DNA of 64,000 nucleotides from Phaeosaccion multiseriatum (Eukaryota > Ochrophyta, other classes), in the NCBI GenBank assembly GCA_965112735.1, contig OZ218957.1, positions 2,914,001-2,978,000 of the forward strand, given 5' to 3'. Below are positions 56,159-64,000 of the stretch, one piece after another. Both the position numbers and the translations under genes were made by a program. Numbering within the stretch: position 1 is the first letter of the stretch; each line of letters begins with the position of its first letter. The notes under the pieces were generated by a model. The model did not search any database, was not told where the DNA came from, and was given only the letters and a program-made list of their open reading frames with translations.

Positions 56159-57594
56159 CCTCTCTCTCTCTTCTCTCCCCCTGTACATGTCTGCCTCTCT
56201 CGCACGCAAAAATACCTTTTATGTGGGGGTGATCTTGGGACGTGTGGCATACACGATATGCCTCCCTAAACCACCGCACCCAACACACACACGTCCTTTC
56301 ATCCCTCCGGCTTTGCCCAGCTGTCCTGCTGCCGTCTCTCTCTCTCATCCACATGCCCATTCTCCCCCACCCCCTGCCCCCCACCCTCCCCACACACCGC
56401 AGGAGAGCAGCATCTTGACGACGATGGACATCACGACGGAAGGCTTCGGTTTCATGCTCGTGTTTGGGGACATCTCGTGGGTACCCTTTGTGTACAGTCT
56501 GCAGGTGAGAGAGAGGGGGCAAAACAAGCTCAGAAAATGTTCCATGAAAGTCCACTCACGCTCTTGTGACCCTGATGACCCTTTTGATCCTCTGTCTTCT
56601 TTCTTGCCCTTCTTCGACTCCCACCCCGCGCCGCCCGCCGTCAAACACTCAATCAAATCCACCAATTAACCAACCAACCAATGACTCAATCACTCTGTCA
56701 CTCAATCAAATCAACCAATTAACCAACCAACCCATCACTCCATCCCTCTGTCACTCAATCAAATCAACCAATTAACAAACCAACCAACCAACCAATCACT
56801 CAATCGAATCTTCAATCAATCGGTCACTCTCTATCACTCTCCCACTCAATCAAACCAACCAATCGACCAACCAACCAACTAACTACTCAATCAACCAATC
56901 GAAAGGCGCGGTACCTGGTGGAGCACGACGCAGGCCTGCCCTCCTGGGCCTATGTCCTCATCTTCGCTGTGCACTGGCTCGGGTATGCCACCTTCCGCTC
57001 CTCCAACTCGCAAAAGGACGCCTTTCGCAGAGACCCCAAGGGGGAGGATGTACGCCACTTGGAGTGGATGCCCACCACGCGGGGCACCAAGCTGCTGACC
57101 TCGGGCTGGTGGGGGATGGCCAGGAAGATCAATTACACAGGTACGAGCGGTGTGGAGAGGGTGGAAAGAGGGTGGAGGGGATAGAGAGAGGGTATAAACA
57201 AGTTAGTGACCTCCCCTGGGAAGCATACATAACCATACATGTCATCAAGCTTCAAACCTCACACCCGCAATTCGCGAATGAATGACATGACGTGTGTGTG
57301 TGTGCGCGTGTGTGTGTGAGCATTCCTCCTCCTTCACTCGCAACCCCTCACGCACTCATCCACCCCTCTCCTCACGCACTCTCTGTGAGCACAGGAGACT
57401 GGATAATGGGCCTCTGCTGGTGCCTCTGCACGGGCTTCAACAGCCCAGTGACTTACTTCTACGCCGCCTACTTCCTCGTGCTGCTGGTGCTGCGAGCCCA
57501 GAGGGACGACGCTCACTGCCAAGACAAGTACGGAGCGGACTGGGCCACTTACAAGGAGAAGGTGCCCGCTCTGTTCATCCCCGGCGTGCTGTAA
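54445..57594 (+). CDS. ERG24: Delta(14)-sterol reductase (ERG24/FACKEL/LBR family)
   Basis: Seven exons join in phase: 54445-54846, 54999-55174, 55290-55570, 55892-56061, 56403-56504, 56906-57140, 57395-57594, 521 residues. It reduces the C14-C15 double bond left by CYP51 in sterol synthesis, using NADPH, in the ER membrane. Family blocks: [61 protein letters not shown] (signature 1 region), [34 protein letters not shown] (signature 2 region) and a C-terminal [20 protein letters not shown]. Multiple transmembrane segments are evident. A basic Ser/Arg-rich N-terminal extension of about 85 residues precedes the first helix, longer than in fungal enzymes and vaguely like the lamin B receptor layout, without its Tudor domain. 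Start at the first ATG; confidence in function is high. Confidence 0.93.
56640..56900 (+). repeat. CAATCAAAT/CCAACCAA tandem tract in an intron
   Basis: Repeats of ACTCAATCAAATCAACCAAT with variants fill most of the intron between exons 5 and 6 of the sterol reductase. Same four-base family as at 40245-40500. Confidence 0.88.
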
Positions 57595-58555
57595 ACGCAC
57601 ACACACACACACACACACACACAACCAGCCAATCGAGAGCTACAAGGCAAAAAGCAGGCGAGGGAGGGGGGGCATTCTTCACTCCTGGTGTACTATAGAC
57701 AAGCCTACCTGCGGCTTACCACTCGGCCTCTGTGTGTGTGTATGTGTCTGTGAGCTGTACACAGCCCACTCGGGCCTGTGTACATGTGTGCTATGCGGTC
57801 TATACTACCCCGAGCAACAAGAGAAGACGAGGGGAGGAGAGGGGTGTGAGTTGAGGTCGACTGGGCCGAGACTGCTGTGGGAGGCAGCGGGGCACTGCAC
57901 TACCGAAGAGGCTTGGCATTCACGGGTTTGGGATGGAAAAAAGATTCGCGATTCAATCAAGATGGGGACGCAGAGAAAATATAAGAGAGAAGAAGGAAGG
58001 AGAAGGAGGGGCAATGGATTATTGATAAGTGAGATAAAAGGCGCCGGAGAGCAAGCCGGGGGGTGCGACAGATGAAAAGGCGCCGGGGAGCAAGCCATGG
58101 GGTACGACTGAGGGAGAACGGACGAGGCGACTAAAGCGGCGTTGCTGTTGCGGCGCTTTGTTTATCGTCGGTGGCGGCAAGGAAGACATGTGTGGGGGGG
58201 GAGGGAGGGAGGGAGGGAGGGGCACCACTCAGGTATACGAAAGGCGGGGGGGGGGGGAGAAGAGGGGGACAGGATAATGTGTGTGTGTGTGCGTGCGTGG
58301 GCGTGTCGTGTCAGGGGGATTTGAGACCTCTTCTCTGCTTCTGTGGACGGCGACCACCATGCAGCTCCGTTTGGCGTAAGTTTGTTTGATCACAATTAAA
58401 AATAGAACAAGAGAAAGTGTATGATGTTGGGGGAATGTGTGGGTGACCTTTCCTCCTCCGCCCCCTCGGGAGGGCTGTGGGTGACCTTTTTCTTCGTCGA
58501 CCCTGTGCTTTGCGCATACACCACCACACACACAGCACACAGCAAACAAGGAAAC
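57595..58555. other. Intergenic, 960 bp
   Basis: (CA)n immediately after the sterol reductase stop (57598-57623), G-rich runs at 58190-58260 and GT-rich pieces. No gene supported. Confidence 0.55.
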
Positions 58556-58845
58556 ATGTCTGGCAAGGGAAAGGGAGGAGGGGGAGCGACGGGCGGCAGC
58601 GGCGGTGGGGCAGGCCAAGGAGGAGAAAGAGGCGGAGCCGGAAGAGGACTAGGCCCCGGCGACGCGGGTAAGATACGCTTTGACTTGCTGTTGATTGTCT
58701 TGAAGTTTGCATGCAGTAGCTTCTAACGCGCGTTTATCCCCTCTGTTGCTGCTACTGCTGCTGCTGCTGCTACTCAGGGGGGTGGCCATCCACGACGGGG
58801 AACCCCTCTGGTGGTGGAAGAAGCAATAACCCGCCCAAGAAGTGA
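58556..58845 (+). CDS. Very small Gly-rich basic protein
   Basis: Two exons, 58556-58667 and 58778-58845, join in phase to 59 residues. MSGKGKGGGG and a Gly/Arg-rich first exon are followed by GGWPSTTGNPSGGGRSNNPP and a final KK. The second exon has balanced composition, and the intron has clean GTAAG and CTACTCAG ends, which supports a real gene despite the length. I do not recognise the family. The coding potential of the first exon alone would be weak. Confidence 0.55.
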
Positions 58846-59467
58846 TTTAGTGAGTCGGCCGAGAACACCGCCCTCACGATGCAACAAGGGCAGCAAGAAT
58901 GCAACAAAGGCAGAAGCAAGGATGCCCGGCGAAGCGGTCCAATGGCGCAAGATTTTTTCAGTGTTGTAGTCACTTAAAGTTGAATGAAGCTCCGAATGAA
59001 GCCAACACAAAAGCAAGGAACACGCTCTTGGTACAGTAGTAGATGTCTAGAAGCCAAACCAGGCCACATCGTCGCTGCTGCTACTCTAGCTGTCGCTTGG
59101 TGCTTCCCACTTCGCTCGCATTCGAGCGTAGGTATGATGCCCTCCTGACGCCGCACTCCTCAAGCAGCAGGCCAGCAACCGCCCCCCACCGAATGTGCAT
59201 ATATATAAAATGCAGAGGGCCAGCAAGGTGCCGCTCTCCTCTCCTCTCCTCTCCTATTCCGTCTTGTTGAAAGTGCATGACCAAGCCTTGTACTCGGGCG
59301 AAAGGCGGCCTGTACCGCATGGCTTGCTGGCCTAAAAGCTGCCGCAGCACGAGTAGAGGGGGGCGTGGAGGAGGAGGAGGAGGAGGAGGAGGAGGAGGAG
59401 GAGGAGGAGGAGGAGGAGGAGGAGGAGCAAACTGCCTCATGTGGCGCCCCGGCCAGCGCCAGATTGG
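58846..59467. other. Intergenic with (GGA)n
   Basis: Between the small Gly-rich gene and the end of the F-box/ankyrin-like gene. A (GGA)n tract lies at 59368-59427; CTCTCCTCTCCT repeats at about 59232. Nothing else seen. Confidence 0.55.
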
Positions 59468-60463
59468 TCAGTCTTGGCAGTCGCAGGGGTGTCCATTGGC
59501 ATGTACCCACTGCTTAATCTCCTCAAAGGCGGCAGGGGCCATATCCCACACCTCATCTCCATACTCATCCTTCAAGAACTGTGGGCATGCCTCTCTCGTC
59601 CAGGGACACATGACCTCCTCTGAGCGGAGCCATTTCAGGACAGAGAGGCTCTCGGCATAAACTGCGTCAGAACAGACAGTTACATCCCAATCGCACAGCT
59701 CCCGTGCGTTGGAATGCAGCCATTGCAGCACTTCCAGATTGCCCTCTCCGGCCGCCCAGGTAGGCCCTAACCTCCACATGTTGTCTATCTCTTGCTCCGC
59801 CTCCATCTGAGCTCTGACCTTGGGATGCTGTACAAGCATTTCCAGCACGCTGATGCGCCCCAACTTCACAGCTTCCGCCCACATGGTAAAAAAAGGAGGG
59901 TCCTCAAACTCGTCGGACAGCAGCCACCCCAGAACCTCCACATTGCCGCACTTGCCAGCTTCCCTACAGATATCAGGTTGCCACCAAGGACAGCGCTCCT
60001 TGTTGGGGAGGTCCTCGGATCGCAGCCACTTGAGGACACGCAGCCCATGCCCAGCATTCCACACCGCGGCGTTGCAGACCTCTTCATTCCAGGTGCAGCC
60101 CATGCGATAAAGCTCCTCGCACACCCTCACATCTCCGTACTCTGCCGCCGCGTCGAAAATATCCGCACTCAGCTCGCACCCATAATCCATGGCCCACTGC
60201 ACGCGCTTGACAGACTCCACCACGATTGGAAGGGAAGTCTCGAGTGAAGGATACGCCGCGCTGTACTGCTCTCGCCACTCCTTACACATGGTGGCGACGA
60301 AGACGTGGTGGCCCTTTCCCACAAGAAGCATGACTCCTCGCAGCACCTCCTCCATCCCCAAGGCCTTGACACTGGGCACATAAGTCTCCAAAACCAAATT
60401 CCTTCCTGCAAAATCCTTGCTGCTCAGGCGCTGCCTCTTCGAGGAATCGTCTGCCTCTGCCAT
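59468..60463 (-). CDS. F-box/ankyrin-like repeat protein (copy 3, intact)
   Basis: Single exon, 331 residues from ATG at 60463 (MAEADDSS). Residues about 35-70 (ALGMEEVLRGVMLLVGKGHH then VFVATMCKEWREQY) form an F-box-like segment. Then follow degenerate ankyrin-type units: VQWAMDYGCELSADIFDAAA, GHGLRVLKWLRSEDLPNKER, KCGNVEVLGWLLSDE, LGRISVLEMLVQHPKVRAQM, EGNLEVLQWLHSNARELCDW, SLSVLKWLRSEEVMCPW. It ends HANGHPCDCQD. Closest to the pseudogene at 18046-19010, with which it shares the N-terminal words QRL and VKALG. Likely a substrate adaptor for ubiquitination by family analogy. An alternative upstream TTG start is not preferred. Confidence 0.82.
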   Translation of the reverse strand: MAEADDSSKRQRLSSKDFAGRNLVLETYVPSVKALGMEEVLRGVMLLVGKGHHVFVATMCKEWREQYSAAYPSLETSLPIVVESVKRVQWAMDYGCELSADIFDAAAEYGDVRVCEELYRMGCTWNEEVCNAAVWNAGHGLRVLKWLRSEDLPNKERCPWWQPDICREAGKCGNVEVLGWLLSDEFEDPPFFTMWAEAVKLGRISVLEMLVQHPKVRAQMEAEQEIDNMWRLGPTWAAGEGNLEVLQWLHSNARELCDWDVTVCSDAVYAESLSVLKWLRSEEVMCPWTREACPQFLKDEYGDEVWDMAPAAFEEIKQWVHANGHPCDCQD

Positions 60464-60752
60464 GGGTGCCTGCAGCAGCGACAAAGCTGATTAATGATGG
60501 GAGTAGTAGGACGGAGAAGGTGGTGGGTTGCAGCCAGCGAGGCCAATCAGCCAGGCAGGAGGTCGTATTATGGTTGTCTAAAAGTAACGCCTAGATGGTG
60601 GGAGAGCGATGATCCTTCATGTCATGTGTTGAACTTTCTCTTTTCCAACCCCGCCTCCTTCCCTTCGTTGTACCAGTCTTGACTACGAGAGCACGGACTC
60701 GGACATCACGCTTTCGTACGATCCAAGCAGAGGGGGAGGAGGGAGCGGAAAG

Positions 60753-62889
60753 ATGGGGAAAAACGCGTTCCTGATGCTGTCGTGGAGCCTGGCAAGGCTC
60801 TGCACTGCAGGGGCGCTCACACCTTCTGCGCCCAAGGCAGCAAGAGCACCTGCGCAGGGGTGGGGACCAACCCCCATTCGAAGCGTTGCACAGGCCTCGC
60901 AGGTCTCCTGCCGCTATGGCCTTTACCGTGGCCAACGAGTAGTGCGCACGTGGCCGGGGGGAAGCAGCAGCAGCGGTAGAGGAAGGGTGGTGGTGGTGGC
61001 AGGGGCAACAGAGCAGACCGGAGAGCCCAGTACTTTCGGCACGGAGACCCCTCAGCAGGAGCAGCAGCAGCAGCAGCAGCTCGTTTCAGTCGCCTCTTGT
61101 CCTGAAGGGGAAGGGAGCGGACGACCCGTTGTGAGCTTTCCAGGTCAGACTTTGTTTCTAAAAGGGGGATGTGGGTGTGTGTGGTGTGCGTGAAGCGTTC
61201 CATGTCGCTCCATTCATCACCTCAGTGTGGAGTTTGGGGTACGAAACGGAAGGATGATACATGGCTGCTGCGACACATCACACGCCGCCCCGATCGTCCT
61301 CTATTCATCTGTTTCTTTCGTTCTTCTTACTACGTCTCATCGCTCCATACCTCTGTCGGACCCATCATGATGTTCATGCTTTGGTATCGCCATCGGCAGG
61401 CGGAGGGATCTACTTTTGGTACCAGGCAGGGGTGATAACAGCGCTGAACGACTACTACGACCTCTCCGAGGTGAGAGCGAGACCACCTCCTCAGACCACC
61501 ACCTCAGGCCTCAGGCGGTGCACCTGGGGAAGAGAATTGAGAATTGGCGGATCATGAATTGTGGGCATGGACGGGCGCTTGAAAGAGAATGGGCATACCA
61601 TGAGTGGGCATGGCCGGTCAATCAAAGAGGCTGACACGTGTAGAGGCCAGGGGAAGGGTGGATTAGCGAGCGACGACAGCAGAGAATACGTGCGGCGGGC
61701 AAGCGCGAGGCACATACTCTATCTAAACACGTCTCCCTCCTGTCCCGACACTTCACTCCACTCTCTCCCTCTCATTACCTCCCTCTCTCTCTCTCTCACA
61801 CACTCACTGCCTCCCTCCCTCCCTCCCCCCCCCTCTCTCACTGCCTCCCTCCCTCCCTCTCTCCCTCTCTCTCTCTCTCTCTCTTGGCACTGCCAACACA
61901 GGTCGACTTTGTGGGTGGGTCGGCGGGAGCGTTGTCCGCCTCTCTGGCGGCTTGTGGAGCGGATATGGACAAAGCTATGGACTTGGCTCTGGCGCTGTGC
62001 GACGAGAATGGCGTGTGGGACCGCCCCCTCGGCTTGGGAGGAGTATGGGGCGGTATGGTGCGCAGGTGCGTGTATGTGTGTGAGCATGTGTCTGCGTGTG
62101 TGTGTGCGTGTGTGTGCGTGTGTGTGTGTGTGTGGAGGAATAGAATGAGAGTGACAATGTAGATATATTTCCTGGATCGATCACAGGGCATGCCAACATC
62201 GCTGTAACCCAACACCTCTCTCTCTCACCCCTTGACCTTCCTCGCTTCCCTCCCCCCCTCTCTCCCTCCCTTCCTCGCTCGCTCCCTCCTTCCTTCCCTC
62301 CCTCCCTCAATCCCTCCCTCCCCTCAGCTGGCTGAGGGACCTGCTGCCAGACGACGCCCACTCGATATGCAAGGACAGAGTTCACCTCCTCGTCATGAGA
62401 GTACGTCTATGGCCCCCTCCTTATCGGCGACTTGTAACCGACTTTGAGTCGAAAGACGACCTTATCGACGCGCTCATGGCATCTGTCCACGTGCCCTACT
62501 TTATGAACAAACGCTTCTCAGCACGCTACAGAGGCAAGCGGTACCTGGATGGGTCCTTCCGGGCGAGTCGGGAGAAGCTCTCGCTCGGGCTCGGTCAAAG
62601 GCACACCGCATGGTTCCATCACACGGCTGATCCCCAAGTGGACACCAAAGAGATGGGCGGGTTTTTGGCTCTCACCACGCGAGAGGGCTTGCTGCAGATG
62701 AGAGGGAAGGGATATGCGTATGTGGAGAGGCTGCGAAGAGAGGGGCAGCTCGACTTCCTGCCGCAGAGGGAGGGGAGGGGCGGCGGGAACGGTGAGGGTA
62801 GCAGCACGAGGAGGAGCGTGGAGGGGGGAGAGAAGGAGGAGGACCAAGCCGCAGCAGCAGGAGCAGTTGGTGATGCAGCGGCACGATGA
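60753..62889 (+). CDS. Patatin-like phospholipase/acyl hydrolase
   Basis: Four exons, 60753-61143, 61400-61470, 61902-62065 and 62328-62889, join in phase to 395 residues. The catalytic core is complete: the Gly-rich oxyanion loop FPGGGIYFWYQAG spans the first junction, the nucleophile elbow VDFVGGSAGALSA (GxSxG) starts exon 3, and the catalytic Asp lies in RYLDGSF in exon 4. Such enzymes release fatty acids from galacto- or phospholipids and triacylglycerol. The N-terminus (FLMLSWSLARLCTAGALTPS) could be a signal or plastid leader but is not decisive. A Gln-rich stretch before the core and a Glu/Ala-rich C-terminus are low in complexity; the last residues AGAVGDAAAR come from a copy of the recurrent word followed at once by the stop. 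Confidence 0.87.
62864..62878 (+). repeat. TTGGTGAT word at the end of the patatin-like gene
   Basis: CAGTTGGTGATGCAG, one change from consensus, read AVGDA eight codons or fewer before the stop at 62889. Confidence 0.9.
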
Positions 62890-64000
62890 CAGCGCGGGAG
62901 GGCGAGAGAGGGAGGGGAGTCGGCCCGACCAAGCCACTGTCTGTATGATGCTTCCTCCGAAGCTCCCGCGAGCAGCAGACGACTGCCTCGGTACTGTGAG
63001 AGGCACCTCAGAGGCTCGGCCAAGGGCATGCAGGCAAAGGAAGGGAAGGGAGTGGAAAGTCGCTCTCTTTTGGCATGGCGGCAGGGTGCGCAGGCAGAAA
63101 CCGGTAGCACCACCACCACCACCACCAGGAGCATCAGCATCAGCAGCAGCGGCAGCAGCACCAGCAGCAGCAGCAGCAGCAGCAGGAGCAGGAGCAGGAG
63201 CAGCAGAGCAGCAGTAGCAGCAGCAGCAATGGCAGTGGCAGGACCAGTCACACCCGCAGCAGCAGTAGCAGTAGCAGCAGCAGCACCACCACCACGAACT
63301 CGGCTGCGGCAGCAGCAGTAGTAGTTTGTAGTACAGCAGCATGGGCGGTGGAAGCAAGACCAGGGTTGAGGCAAGGGGCACGACCTTCCCCATCCAGGAC
63401 ATAACCGTGCTGGGATAGGTCATGCCCGTATGCCCGTGCTCGGAAAGGGTGGAAGGTTTGACAGATCAAACGGGGCAGGACCCTTTGACTACGCACTGGG
63501 AAAGGAGACTAGGTCATGCCCATATGCGTAGGGCAGGGCCTTCGGCTTGGACCTGCAGTACCGCCCAGCTACCCACCCGCACGTTCATTTTTTCCCAGTC
63601 GGATGGTCCTGCCTGACTGCCTACCCCTTGGCCCGTCTTCAGGGGCTTGAGGACCACCTGTGTGCGGGGGATAGGCTCGTAGGACTGTAGGTTGTAGAGG
63701 AAATTAGATGAAGGAGGCGAAGGAGGCTGAAAAAATAAAAAAATAAAAAATGAAACAGAATTGTCATCTGTGAATTTACTGCCAACAAGCCAGAACTGAA
63801 ACTCCATTAGAGCCACCATTTTGCCAACACAAAGCGTTGGACACAAAAACACAGCCAAGACCAGCTCCATAAGGAGTGTGAGCAGCGAGAAGCAGCAGTG
63901 AGAGAAGCGTACGTTTCCTGGGTGGGAACGCCCTTCGTCGGAACATGGGGAAGAAGAGGACCGCGAAGGGGGGAGAGGCGAGTGCCGAAGGCGTGGCTCG
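62890..64000. other. End region, low complexity and short direct repeats
   Basis: GCA/AGC-rich low-complexity DNA at 63100-63310 (Ser/Ala/Thr in open frames), two diverged copies of GGTCATGCCC(G/A)TATGC at 63418-63433 and 63513-63528, and the candidate minus-strand gene above. Nothing else supported. Confidence 0.45.
63514..63870 (-). CDS. Possible partial gene with signal-like start
   Basis: From ATG at 63870 the minus strand encodes MELVLAVFLCPTLCVGKMVA, a hydrophobic signal-like start, and further on SNFLYNLQSYEPIPRTQVVL then KPLKTGQG, which looks like real protein. The T-rich stretch between (63725-63760) ending in TTTTTTCAG looks like an intron, but I found no donor that keeps phase. 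Exon structure and end are unresolved. Confidence 0.32.
   Translation of the reverse strand: MELVLAVFLCPTLCVGKMVALMEFQFWLVGSKFTDDNSVSFFIFLFFQPPSPPSSNFLYNLQSYEPIPRTQVVLKPLKTGQGVGSQAGPSDWEKMNVRVGSWAVLQVQAEGPALRIWA

Noticed and set aside
12096-62878. CRISPR-like or other regularly spaced array
   Set aside because: The recurrent word has irregular spacing, lies on both strands and sits inside eukaryotic exons; there is no array.
63028-63321. Ser/Thr/Ala-rich open frame downstream of the patatin-like gene
   Set aside because: Low-complexity GCA/AGC repeat open in several frames; no start context or conserved residues.

Overview
This 64 kb window is nuclear DNA of a eukaryote, most likely a photosynthetic stramenopile (ochrophyte) alga. 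Many genes have several exons with GT-AG introns. At least three predicted proteins begin with an ER signal peptide ending in an (A/G)-F motif (CYA-F, LLG-F, SSA-F), the form of the two-part plastid targeting signal in algae with a secondary red plastid. One of them resembles the cytochrome b6f assembly factor CCB4. I cannot fix the genus; expanded F-box/ankyrin-like proteins and Q/G/S-rich repeats suggest, but do not prove, the Ectocarpus/Tribonema/Chrysoparadoxa side of the group. Exon joins were made by hand from splice signals and reading phase; no transcript data were available.

Layout. 1-370: eroded Ty1/copia fragment (- strand). 622-7524: 13-exon RND/Dispatched-like membrane protein (-). 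8279-17155: nine-exon, about 2,100-residue coiled-coil protein (+). 17.2-21.0 kb: two copies of an F-box/ankyrin-like family facing apart, one a pseudogene, separated by a large inverted repeat. 21.2-23.3 kb: ARM-repeat protein (-). 23.7-29.7 kb: three tandem metallothionein-like genes (+). 30.2-35.8 kb: divergent pair, CCB4-like (-) and a xylulokinase with a plastid-type leader (+). 37.1-38.7 kb: putatively acylated acidic protein (-). 40.5-46.3 kb: 1,918-residue CFAP97/IQ-motif protein (-), divergent from a GT31 glycosyltransferase (46.5-48.4 kb, +). 48.6-48.8 kb: complete small inverted-repeat element with target duplication. 48.9-51.1 kb: SR-rich protein (-), divergent from a small protein with a plastid-type leader (51.4-51.9 kb, +). 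52.8-54.1 kb: second small protein of that type (-). 54.4-57.6 kb: C-14 sterol reductase (+). 58.6 kb: 59-residue Gly-rich protein. 59.5-60.5 kb: third F-box/ankyrin-like copy (-). 60.8-62.9 kb: patatin-like lipase (+). The genes form no shared pathway, as expected in a nuclear genome; the meaningful groupings are divergent pairs with short shared upstream regions and the tandem metallothionein cluster.

The most unusual signal is a short interspersed DNA word, CAGTTGGTGATACAG, normally embedded in CAG/GCA repeats. I count 17 copies (7 exact, the rest mostly one change away). They lie in five unrelated protein genes and one noncoding stretch, in both orientations, and are read in three different frames: QLVIQ, AVGDT and, antisense, AVSPTA. 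It behaves like a spreading DNA element rather than a protein motif, and I know of no described element that matches it.
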